This document shows positions 34,209 through 45,900 of a DNA stretch of 64,000 nucleotides, in pieces; the stretch's first letter is position 1, and every line of letters begins with the position of its first letter. The notes beneath the pieces are model-generated. The model did not search any database, was not told where the DNA came from, and worked only from the letters and a program-made list of their open reading frames with translations. The DNA comes from Macrostomum hystrix. Its lineage: Eukaryota > Platyhelminthes > Macrostomidae. The translations under genes and the position numbers were made by a program. The stretch spans positions 10,448,001-10,512,000 of the forward strand of contig CATNEN010000039.1 in assembly GCA_950097015.1 (NCBI GenBank). Reading direction: 5' to 3'.

Positions 34209-34300
34209 ATGGACACAAATTGTTTCAGTGGAGTCGGGACACGAACCACCGACCTTCAAGTCGTGAGTCCGACGCCCTAACCACTAGGCTACAACCTATT
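34209..34300 (-). mobile_element. SINE-A head, reversed
   Basis: Minus-strand reading gives gtagcctagtggttagggcg, tcggactcacgacttgaagg and a B box ggttcgtgtcccgactccac, matching the SINE-A head at 7.6 kb. Only the tRNA-like portion and a little body remain. Confidence 0.7.
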
Positions 34301-34344
34301 ACTATATAGGTATAGTAAAGAAAGTACAAGTAGAATACTTGTTG

Positions 34345-35110
34345 CGACATATGGAGAGGCCGTGCCAAGCGAACCGACTGTCCGACGGTGGGTTCGCGAG
34401 TTCAAAGAGGGCGGTACCTCCCTTGACGACATCGCGCCTGGCCCATCTGGCTCCACGCCGGCGCAGATGCGCGCCCGTCTGCAAAGCTGTTGAAGCTGCT
34501 GTAAAAGCTGCGCCTAAGAGCTCACTTCGCAGGCTTTCTGCTACTGTTGGCCTTTCAAATCCATATGTGCACGAGATTCTCAAGACCGATCTTGGGCCGT
34601 CCCGCCTCTCCTGTCGATGGATTCCCCGCATCCTCACGCCAGAGCAGAAGAGTCGACGTGTCGAGGTTGCGCACGCGCTGCAAGCTGCCTACACTCTAGA
34701 GGGTCAGCCTTTCCTTGACAAGATCATAACGTGCGACGAGACGTGGCTGCCATTTTTTGAGTCGGCTGGCAAGCAGAAAGACGCTGAGTGGTGTGTGCGA
34801 GGCTCAAACTCGCCAACGAAGCCTCGGCAGACGTGGACAAAGAAGATCATGATCTCTCTCTTCTTCGATGGCCAAGGTCCCCTGCTGGTCGAATTTCTGC
34901 CAGATGGCAAGACCGTCAACTCAGTGCACTACCAGGAACAGCTTGAGCGCCTCAAGGTGGCTGTTATTGCGAATCGACGCGGCACGTGGCGAAGCGGTCG
35001 TGCGCTTCTCCATGACAACGCTCGCCCACATACCGCCATGGCAACCGTCGCAAAGCTCAAGGAGATCGGGCTCGAATCACTAACGATCACTATCCCAGCT
35101 AGCACCCCTT
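34345..35110 (+). pseudogene. Second mariner-type transposase, broken
   Basis: The N-terminal part is in one frame (YGEAVPSEPTVRRWVREF, a mariner helix-turn-helix). The catalytic part is in another (ITCDETWLPFFE, LLHDNARPHTA), so there is a frameshift near 34490. The third catalytic region (the SPDL motif) is gone: homology stops at about 35090 and runs into unrelated sequence. It belongs to a different mariner lineage from the 21-kb element. No inverted termini were found. Confidence 0.85.
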
Positions 35111-35629
35111 GTATAAAAAGGATTGGATCTGCTTAATGGAAAAAAGGAAAATTCCATATCTCTGTATTGTGTTTTGTGCCTGCTAGTGGTCACTAGCAGA
35201 CACACTGTTTCCAGACCTTCAAGGTCGGCAGGAAATCGCAAACGGTTGTTTATAGCTCAAATAGTACGTAGGCCACTCTCCGCATCCCTCAGATTTCTAC
35301 TTCGTATACGGGCTAGCAATAATATCCTAGCCTGCTAAATAAAATAGCATTGAATTATTGAAAATCAGCTTGCCCACGCATGGCAACGCGAAGGGCGGTG
35401 GCTCAATTGTTTCAGTTTGGGCAAATAGAGAAATAACAGCCTGGGCGATGAAACAGGGAACAGGCGAGCGGACGTGGGCATGGGGCTGCTCACGGCGCTG
35501 TAGTGCTGTGAGTTTTCTTGCAGCGGTTGCCATTAGTAAAATTCCACGCAGAAAAAAGTTTTATTAGACTCTGCTTGTTTGATGGTACGTGAGTGGCGAA
35601 TCCGTCTAGCGCGCTTGCTGCTCACACTA

Positions 35630-35742
35630 ATGTCCCAGAGCTCGATTATGCGGCGAGGCCATATGAATTTGGTGTGCAATGAGGGCCAATATCCTCCAAG
35701 GCACAGTGAGTATACACTGCCTGACGATGAGAAAGTCAGGGC
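35630..35742 (+). mobile_element. SINE-B fragment adjoining the 23-bp satellite
   Basis: gagctcgattatgcggcgag, gagggccaatatcctccaag and tgacgatgagaaagtcaggg match SINE-B. The element breaks off at gcaggtgt, and the satellite begins within a few bases. Confidence 0.65.
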
Positions 35743-35746
35743 AGGT

Positions 35747-37838
35747 GTTAAGAGTTCATCTGCAGCTCAGCTCAGAGTTCATCTGCAGCTCAGCTCAGAG
35801 TTCATCTGCAGTTCAGCTCAGAGTTCATCTGCAGTTTAGTTCAGAGTTGATCTGCAGCTCAGCTCAGAGTTCATCTGCAGTTTAGCTGAGAGTTCATCTG
35901 CAGTTTAGCTGAGAGTTCATCTGCAGTTCAGCTCAGAGTTCATCTGCAGTTTAGTTCAGAGTTCATCTGCAGCTCAGCTCAGAGTTCATCTGCAGTTTAG
36001 TTCAGAGTTCATCTGCAGTTTAGTTCAGAGTTCATCTGCAGTTCAGCTCAGAGTTGATCTGCAGTTCAGCTCAGAGTTCATCTGCAGTTCAGCTCAGAGT
36101 TGATCTGCAGCTCAGCTCAGAGTTCATCTGCAGTTCAGCTCAGAGTTCATCTGCAGCTCAGCTCAGAGTTCATCTGCAGCTCAGCTCAGAGTTCATCTGC
36201 AGTTTAGTTCAGAGTTCATCTGCAGTTTAGCTCAGAGTTCATCTGCAGTTCAGCTCAGAGTTGATCTGCAGCTCAGCTCAGAGTTGATCTGCAGCTCAGC
36301 TCAGAGTTCATCTGCAGTTTAGTTCAGAGTTCATCTGCAGTTTAGTTCAGAGTTGATCTGCAGCTCAGCTCAGAGTTGATCTGCAGTTCAGCTCAGAGTT
36401 CATCTGCAGTTCAGCTCAGAGTTCATCTGCAGCTCAGCTCAGAGTTCATCTGCAGCTCAGCTCAGAGTTCATCTGCAGTTTAGTTCAGAGTTCATCTGCA
36501 GCTCAGCTCAGAGTTCATCTGCAGTTTAGTTCAGAGTTCATCTGCAGTTCAGCTCAGAGTTCATCTGCAGTTCAGCTCAGAGTTCATCTGCAGTTCAGCT
36601 CAGAGTTCATCTGCAGTTCAGCTCAGAGTTCATCTGCAGTTCAGCTCAGAGTTGATCTGCAGCTCAGCTCAGAGTTCATCTGCAGCTCAGCTCAGAGTTC
36701 ATCTGCAGTTTAGTTCAGAGTTCATCTGCAGTTTAGCTCAGAGTTCATCTTCAGTTCAGCTCAGAGTTCATCTGCAGTTCAGCTCAGAGTTGATCTGCAG
36801 TTCAGCTCAGAGTTCATCTGCAGTTCAGCTCAGAGTTCATCTGCAGCTCAGCTCAGAGTTCATCTGCAGCTCAGCTCAGAGTTCATCTGCAGTTTAGTTC
36901 AGAGTTCATCTGCAGTTTAGCTCAGAGTTCATCTGCAGTTCAGCTCAGAGTTGATCTGCAGCTCAGCTCAGAGTTGATCTGCAGCTCAGCTCAGAGTTCA
37001 TCTGCAGTTTAGTTCAGAGTTCATCTGCAGTTTAGTTCAGAGTTGATCTGCAGCTCAGCTCAGAGTTGATCTGCAGTTCAGCTCAGAGTTCATCTGCAGT
37101 TCAGCTCAGAGTTCATCTGCAGTTCAGCTCAGAGTTCATCTGCAGCTCAGCTCAGAGTTCATCTGCAGCTCAGCTCAGAGTTCATCTGCAGTTTAGTTCA
37201 GAGTTCATCTGCAGTTTAGCTCAGAGTTCATCTGCAGTTCAGCTCAGAGTTCATCTGCAGTTCAGCTCAGAGTTGATCTGCAGTTCAGCTCAGAGTTCAT
37301 CTGCAGTTCAGCTCAGAGTTCATCTGCAGCTCAGCTCAGAGTTCATCTGCAGCTCAGCTCAGAGTTCATCTGCAGTTTAGTTCAGAGTTCATCTGCAGTT
37401 TAGCTCAGAGTTCATCTGCAGTTCAGCTCAGAGTTCATCTGCAGCTCAGCTCAGAGTTGATCTGCAGCTCAGCTCAGAGTTCATCTGCAGTTTAGTTCAG
37501 AGTTCATCTGCAGTTTAGTTCAGAGTTGATCTGCAGCTCAGCTCAGAGTTGATCTGCAGCTCAGCTCAGAGTTCATCTGCAGTTTAGTTCAGAGTTCATC
37601 TGCAGTTTAGCTGAGAGTTCATCTGCAGTTCAGCTCAGAGTTCATCTGCAGTTTAGTTCAGAGTTCATCTGCAGCTCAGCTCAGAGTTCATCTGCAGTTT
37701 AGTTCAGAGTTCATCTGCAGTTTAGCTGAGAGTTCATCTGCAGTTTAGTTCAGAGTTCATCTGCAGTTTAGCTGAGAGTTCATCTGCAGTTTAGTTCAGA
37801 GTTCATCTGCAGTTTAGCTGAGAGTTCATCTGCAGTTT
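35747..37838. repeat. 23-bp satellite, about 90 units
   Basis: Unit built on agttcatctgcagttcagct(cag), with c/t (cagctcag/cagtttag) and c/g (ttcatc/ttgatc) variants. Block-wise recurrence of variant orders (for example around 36650-36900 and 37070-37380) points to higher-order duplication. Each unit contains a PstI site ctgcag. Intergenic. Confidence 0.95.
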
Positions 37839-38434
37839 AGGTAATGCACTAATGGTAGTATTGGTTTTGACAATCAATATGAGAAGATGGACAATCAAAA
37901 TGAAGACAGCCATAGATCTGCATGCAGCAGCTCAGCTCAGCTTCGCAGCAGCTGCGGCTTAGGCCACAGTAATACCAATTACGGTAGTAAAAATGATGCA
38001 ATAATGCAGACAGGGCAGATCAGATTCAGTGTTTTTACAGACTAAACAGACTCAGGCTTTAGCGCATTTCCGTAGAAACCTGAGTTTCTGTCAGTAATAG
38101 CAGCGCTAATTTCAGTAAATATTTATCAATATATTATGTATAATTAACGTGCCAGAGTCATACCAAACCTGATCTGCAAGAATATGCGAGTGTCTGAGTG
38201 CATTCAACAGTCTAAGAAATAAATGAACAATTGCATCCATGATCTAATAGCGAATTCACTCAGTATTCGCGATTATCAATAAATGGGCAAGCTCTAAATA
38301 TGAAACTTCTTTAAGTTCAGGCAGGGAACAAAATCAATGTACAAAGCAGATCGGGGTAGTTAATTGGGGAAATAAGTTGAAAAAACAAAACAGAAAAAAT
38401 TAACACAGAATCGAATTGTTAGGCTTGACTTTTA

Positions 38435-39295
38435 GTGAATTTGGGATTGGGTTGAATGGGATTGCAGTGAATTTGGGATTGGGTTGAATCGGATTGCAGT
38501 GAATTTGGGATTGGGTTGAATGGGATTGCAATGAAATTGGGATTATGTTGAATGGGATTGCAGTGAATTTGGGATTGGGTTAAATAGGATTGCAATGAAA
38601 TTGGGATTTGGTTGAATGGGATTGCAATGAAATTGGGATTGGGTTGAATAGGATTGCAATGAAATTGGGATTGGGTTGAATGGGATTGCAATGAAATTGG
38701 GATTGGGTTGAATGGGATGGCAGTGAATTTGGGATCGGGTTGAATGGGATTGCAATGAAATTGGGATTGGCTTGAATGGGATTCAGTTGAATTTGGGATT
38801 GGGTTGAATGGGATTCAGTTCAATTTGGGATTCAAAAGAATAGGATTGCAGTGAATTTGGGATTCAGAAGAATGGGATGGTAGTGAATTTGGGATTCAGA
38901 TGAATGGGATGGCAGTGAATTAGAGATTCAGTTGAATGGGATTTCAGTGAAATTGGGATTCAGAAGAATGGGATGGCAGTGAATTTGGGATTCAGATGAA
39001 TGGGATGGCAGTGAAATTGGGATTTAGTTGAATGGGATCGCAGTGAATTTGGGATTCAGTTGAATGGGATTGCATTGAATTTGGGATTGGGTTGAATGGG
39101 ATTGCAATGAAATTGGGATTGGGTTGAATGGGATTGCAGTAAATTTGGGATTGGGTTGAATGGGATTGCAATGAAATATGGGTATTGGGTTGAATGGGAT
39201 TGCAGTGAATTTGGGATTGGGTTGAATGGGATTGCAGTGAATTTTGGATTGGGTTGAATGGGATTGCAGTGAATTTGGGATTGGGTTGAATTGCA
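38435..39295. repeat. 32-bp satellite with a diverged centre
   Basis: Units of 32 bp carry gggattgggttgaatgggat and tgcagtgaattt. From about 38780 to 39060 the units are diverged (gattcagaagaatgggatgg), while both flanks are homogeneous. Intergenic, downstream of PPP1R37. Confidence 0.92.
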
Positions 39296-39908
39296 TTTCA
39301 GTTAATCACGCTAAGCTTCAGTTTTTCAGTTAATCACGCTAAGCTTAAAAAAATCAGGAAAATTTGATCTAAAAGAATTAAGTAGCGAAATAATTGCGAA
39401 ATAATTGCAAAAGTTGACGCCGAAGTATTTATGTGTTCGATCAATAAAACAAAACAAATTAGTGAACGAGCAGTTTAGTTATAATCAGCAAAGTTTAGAC
39501 ATCAATTCAAATCAGCACTCTAATTATTATGCATAAAGGACAAGCGGAGAGAGAAGCCGCGACTCACAGAATAGAATAAACCTGATTAGGCGGTGGGTGG
39601 TGATGTTATACTACTCATATTATGAGAAGTTAGTAGTATCAAAAAATCTAAAGGTTTGACTCAACCGAATACCGAAGCAGGTTATCAAACACCTGATTTT
39701 AATCAACTTCATGCAGCAATGAATAATCAGCTAAACAGGCTACTATGAGTAGTGCGCCTGTGCACAACTTGACAAAGAAGGCTGAATTTGATCGCTAGCT
39801 CGACTTTATATGGAAGGCACAGAAGAATTTCTCTGCTAGACTAAAAAGCTAAGGCTGGGGTCACTTTACGAGCCCTTCATAGTGTGGACTGCTTTGTTCT
39901 GTCTCTGT

Positions 39909-42900
39909 CTACTCAGAGGATTCCTCACGACGATGTTCGTACGATTCCTCGGCAGGCAGTTCGGAAGATTCCTCGGCAGGGAGTTCGGACGATTCCTCGG
40001 TAGGCAGTTCGGACGATTTCTCTCGAGGCTGCTCAGACGATTCTTGTCGAGGTTGCTCAGACGGTTCTTGTCGAGGCTGCTCAGACGACTCTTGTCGAGG
40101 CTGCTCAGACGGTTCTTGTCGAGGCTGCTCAGACGGTTCTTGTCGAGGTTGCTCAGACGGTTCTTGTCGAGGCTGCTCAGACGACTCTTGTCGAGGCTGC
40201 TCAGACGACTCTTCTCGAGGCTGCTCAAACGGTTCTTGTCGAGGCTGCTCAGACGGCTCTTCTCGAGGCTGCTCAGACAAATTTTCTCGAGGCTGCTCAG
40301 ACGACTCTTGTCGAGGTTGCTCAGAAAAGTTTTCTCGAGGCTGCTCAGACGACTCTTGTCGAGGCTGCTCAGACGACTCTTCTCGAGGCTGCTCAGAGGA
40401 CTCTTCTCGAGGCTGCTCAGAGGACTCTTCTCGAGGCTGCTCAGACGACTCTTCTCGAGGCTGCTCAGACGACTCTTCTCGAGGCTGCTCAGACGACTCT
40501 TCTCGAGGCTCTTTCAAAGATTCTTCCGCAGTATGTTCAGAAGATTCTTTCTCAGAATCTTTAGACGATTCTCTCAAGTTGGAATGCTTGGACGATAATT
40601 GAGGAGTCTGCTCAGCCGATTCTTGCCGAGGCTGTTGAACAGAAGCATCTATAGCAGAAGGTACAGCAGACACAGCAAAGGAGAATTTATTGAGCAAGCC
40701 AGCCAATTCGACAGAGTCCGAGTGCCTGTTGACTGAGATGGCAGTCGGTGTGCCTTCGTGGTTGTAAGTGTTTTTCAAAGCCGCCTGGAATAAAAAAAAC
40801 ACTTTTTATCATCAGGATCAGGAATCAGGATCCAAGAAGGTCACATTGGGGATCAGGATCCCACGAGTCATGCTGGGAAAATTCTGCATGACTTTTTGGT
40901 CATAAGTATTTCCTCCAGTTGAAGATCAGCACTCACTTCAGCCGAATTTTCTCTATCGTCGCCGACAGGGGCAGCCGGAGCTAACAGCAGAACCGGGGTC
41001 TCGACGCCGAAGCCCACAACAATGTCCTCCAGCGCGCGATCTGTAGGCGAGGTGACACAGGCGAACGGACCAGCATCGGCCGCTCCCGTGGCTCCATCGG
41101 GTTCAGCGGGCAGCATGGGCAGATCCAGGGGTCGAGCGGCTGTCAGAGCCGTGTCTTCAGTTGCTGAAGGCACCGGCGGTAACGGGCAGCGCGGCCGGTG
41201 GAGCGAGTCCTGGCTGGAGGTCTCCTCCTCGCGCTCCATCAGTCGCTGCTGCTCATCCAGCTGGCGCAGCTCATTGTCGCGAGCTTGGGATCTGTTGCGC
41301 AACAGCAGGCAGCGGATGGCCTCCAGGAGGGCGTTCTGCTGCTCCGCGTAGTCCTTCATGCTCTGCGAATGAGGATCGACCAACAATATGGGATGGGGTT
41401 GGGCGAGATCCTGAGCTCGAATCCGCGTTTGGTCACGTTCATTTGGGGCGTAGCCCTGGGGTGGGGCTTATCGTGAAGTTTAGACCTATAAAGGGCCCAT
41501 TGCCAAGGCACATTGAGAGTTTTACACTGCCTGGCGATGAGAAAACGCTGAGAAATGTGTGTGTGAGGGGGTCAGCAAAATGAGCAGAATTGCCTTTTCA
41601 CTGGCTGCGTGTCAAACGGTCACAAAATGATGCGCCAGTGCCCCCAACCCTCTTGAATATAATTAATTATTAATTAACCGCTCCGGTGACTAACTCCTAA
41701 ATCCTGCAGGTTGTTAGCTTCCAAATCCTGCAGGTTGTTAGCTTCCAAATCCTGCAGGTTGTTAGCTTCCAAATCCTGCAGGTTGTTAGCTTCCAAATCC
41801 TGCAGGTTGTTAGCCCCTAAGATGCGGGCATCTTCGGGTTGCAAGCCACTGAACACTTCCCGCAGGGTTCTCACCGGCTCCTTCTTGATATCCTTATCAA
41901 GGTCCAGCCTAGTCAGGCTCTTGTTGACGCTGAGGGCTAGTTTGAGAGCCATGAGTCCGGCTGTTCGAATCTGGTTGTCGCGCAAGTCGAGCCGAAGCAA
42001 CTGGGGGCTCTCGGCTAGGCATTCGGCCAAAGCTACAGCACCCTCGCATGAGATGCGGCTGCACTGCAGGCCAAGGCGTAACAGAGTCCGATTGCGTAAC
42101 AAACCGTCCCGCAGCAGGTGTACACCTTCGCTACCGATAGCATTGTGGCCCAGATTAAGCGTCTGCAGATGACGATTGACAGCTAGAGCGGCTGACACAG
42201 CAGGCATGGCCTCGTGACTGATCTGGTTGTGCCACAGCACCAGAGCCGACAGGCCGCAGTCGCCCCCCTGCTGCTCGTAGAGGCCTTCGCATATGTGGGC
42301 GCAGCCGGTATCCTAGCGGTGTTAGTGGAGAACCGCTGGTTTTTAGAAATAGGTTGTAATGTCTAGAGACCGATTGCAATGTCTAGAGACCGGTTGCAAT
42401 GTCTAGAGACCGGTTGCAATGTCTAGAGACCGATTGCAATGTCTAGAGAGAGACCGATTGCAATGTCTAGAGACCGATTGCACTGTCTAGGAACTGGATG
42501 CACTGGTTAGGGAACTGGTAGCACTGTCTTGGGAACTGGTTGCACTGTCTTGGGAACTGGTTGCACTGTCTTGGGAACTGGTTGCACTGTCTTGGGAACT
42601 AGTTGCAAGGTCTAGGAACTGGTTGCGATGTCTAGGGAACTGGTTGCGATGTCTAGGGAACTAGTTGCACTGGTTAGGGAACTAGTTGCAAGGTCTAGGG
42701 AACTGGTTGCACTGTCTTGGGAACTGGTTGCACTGTCAAGGAACTGGTTGCACTGGCTAGGGAACTGGTTGCAATGTCTAGGAACTGGTTGCACTGGCTA
42801 GAGAACTGGTTGCAATGTCTAGGAACTGGTTGCACTGGTTAGGGAACTGGTTGCACTGTCTTGGGAACTGGTTGCAATGTCTAGGGAACTGGTTGCACTG

Positions 42901-45900
42901 TCTTGGGAACTGGTTGCAATGTCTAGGGAACTGGTTGCACTGGCTAGGGAACTGGTTGCACTGGCTAGGGAACTGGTTGCACTGGCTAGGGAACTGGTTG
43001 CACTGACTAGGGAACTGGTTGCACTGTCTTGGGAACTGGTTGCACTGACTAGGGAACTGGTTGCACCGTCTAGGAAACTGGTTGCACTGTCTTGGGAACT
43101 GGTTGCACTGTCTAGGGAACTGGTTGCACTGTCTAGGGAACTGGTTGCACTGTCTTGGGAACTGGTTGCACTGTCTAGGGAACTGGTTGCACTGTCTTGG
43201 GAACTGGTTGCACTGGCTAGGGAACTGGTTGCACTGTCTAGGGAACTGGTTGCACTGGCTAGGGAACTGGTTGCACTGTCTTGGGAACTGGTTGCAATGT
43301 CTAGGGAACTGGTTGCACTGACTAGGGAACTGGTTGCAATGTCTTGGGAACTGGTTGCAATGTCTTGGGAACTGGTTGCACTGACTAGGGAACTGGTTGC
43401 ACTGTCTAGGAACTGGTTGCAATGTCTAGGGAACTGATTGCACTGTCTTGGGAACTGGTTGCAATGTCTTGGGAACTGGTTGCACTGACTAGGGAACTGG
43501 TTGCACTGTCTTGGGAACTGGTTGCAATGTCTAGGGAACTGGTTGCACTGTCTAGGAACTGGTTGCACTGGCTAGGGAACTGGTTGCACTGTCTAGGGAA
43601 CTGGTTGCACTGTCTTGGGAACTGGTTGCACTGGCTAGGGAACTGGTTGCACTGTCTAGGGAACTGGTTGCACTGTCTTGGGAACTGGTTGCACTGACTA
43701 GGGAACCGGTTGCACCGTCTAGGGAACCGGTTGCACCGTCTAGGAAACTGGTTGCACTGTCTAGGGAACTGGTTGCACTGGCTAGGGAACTGGTTGCACT
43801 GTCTAGGGAACTGGTTGCACTGGCTAGGGAACTGGTTGCACTGGCTGGGGAACAGGTTGCACTGTCTAGGAACTGGTTGCACTGGCTAGGGAACTGGTTG
43901 CACTGTCTAGGGAACTGGTTGCACTGTCTTGGGAACTGGTTGCAATGTCTAGGGAACTGGTTGCACTGGCTAGGGAACTGGTTGCAATGTCTTGGGAACT
44001 GGTTGCAATGTCTTGGGAACTGGTTGCACTGACTAGGGAACTGGTTGCACTGTCTAGGAACTGGTTGCAATGTCTAGGGAACTGATTGCACTGTCTTGGG
44101 AACTGGTTGCAATGTCTTGGGAACTGGTTGCACTGACTAGGGAACTGGTTGCACTGTCTTGGGAACTGGTTGCAATGTCTAGGGAACTGGTTGCACTGTC
44201 TAGGAACTGGTTGCACTGGCTAGGGAACTGGTTGCACTGTCTAGGGAACTGGTTGCACTGTCTTGGGAACTGGTTGCACTGGCTAGGGAACTGGTTGCAC
44301 TGTCTAGGGAACTGGTTGCACTGTCTTGGGAACTGGTTGCACTGACTAGGGAACCGGTTGCACCGTCTAGGGAACCGGTTGCACCGTCTAGGAAACTGGT
44401 TGCACTGTCTAGGGAACTGGTTGCACTGGCTAGGGAACTGGTTGCACTGTCTAGGGAACTGGTTGCACTGGCTAGGGAACTGGTTGCACTGGCTGGGGAA
44501 CAGGTTGCACTGTCTAGGAACTGGTTGCACTGGCTAGGGAACTGGTTGCACTGTCTAGGGAACTGGTTGCACTGTCTTGGGAACTGGTTGCACTGTCTAG
44601 GAACTGGTTGCACTGGCTAGGGAACTGGTTGCACTGGCTAGGGAACTGGTTGCACTGTCTTGGGAACTGGTTGCACTGTCTAGGAACTGGTTGCGATGTC
44701 GCGGATTGGTAGCTATATTTAGGGGATTGTTAATGGAAAATTCAATATGTATAATTACAATATGCGCGAGCTAGCCAACTAGCTGCCGTAGATGTTTCCA
44801 AAAATGTGCATTTTTTAGGGCCTAGCGCGAATTAAAACCCACCTGCAAGGCGTTGTTTCTGACGTCCAGCAACTGCAGGGTTGGTGTATTCCTCAGCAGG
44901 CTGGCCAAGTGCTGCCCGTCGCTGCTTGTCATCTTGTTTTCAGCCAGCAGAAGCTCGCGCAGGCTTTCATTAATGCGAAGAGCTGTCACTGAAATTATTG
45001 TGAAATCGTTTAGTACATGAACAATTAGATGTCAAGGAATGACTAGTCCCCTGATAAGACAGCGGGTTATTGCAGTCAGGTACATGACTAATTCCCTAAT
45101 TAGACAGTGTGTTATTGCAGCCAGGTACATGACTAATTCCCTAATTAGACAGTGGGTTATTGCAGTCAGGTACATGACTAATTCCCTAATTAGACAGCGG
45201 GTTATTGCAGTCAGGTAAATGACTAACTCCCTAATTAGACAGCGGGTTATTGCAGTCAGGTACATGACTAATTCCCTAATTAGACAGCGGGTTATTGCAG
45301 TCAGGTACATGACTAACTCCCTAATTAGACAGTGGGTTATTGCAGTCAGGTACATGACTAATTCCCTAATTAGACAGCGGGTTATTGCAGTCAGGTACAT
45401 GACTAATTCCCTAATTAGACAGCGGGTTATTGCAGTCAGGTACATGACTAATTCCCTAATTAGACAGCGGTTTATTGCAGTCAGGTACATGACTAATTCC
45501 CTAATTAGACAGTGGGTTATTGCAGTCAGGTACATGACTAATTTCCTAATTAGACAGTGGGTTATTGCAGTCAGGTAAATGACTAATTCCCTAATTAGAC
45601 AGTGTGTTATTGCAGTCAGGTACATGACTAATTCCCTAATTAGACAGTGGGTTATTGCAGTCAGGTACATGACTAATTCCCTAATTAGACAGTGGGTTAT
45701 TGCAGTCAGGTAAATGACTAATTCCCTAATTAGACAGTGTGTTATTGCAGTCAGGTACATGACTAATTCCCTAATTAGACAGTGGGTTATTGCAGTCAGG
45801 TACATGACTAATTCCCTAATTAGACAGTGGGTTATTGCAGTCAGGTACATGACTAATTCCCTAATTAGACAGTGGGTTATTGCAGTCAGGTACATGACTA

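Noticed and set aside
39882-40598. 238-codon Arg/Leu-rich frame on the plus strand
   Set aside because: Antisense to the PPP1R37 coding repeat; the minus-strand reading fits the gene by homology and phase.
42778-44613. Many overlapping Cys/Asn/Gln- or Ser/Ala-rich frames on both strands
   Set aside because: All are translations of the 21-bp intron satellite of PPP1R37.
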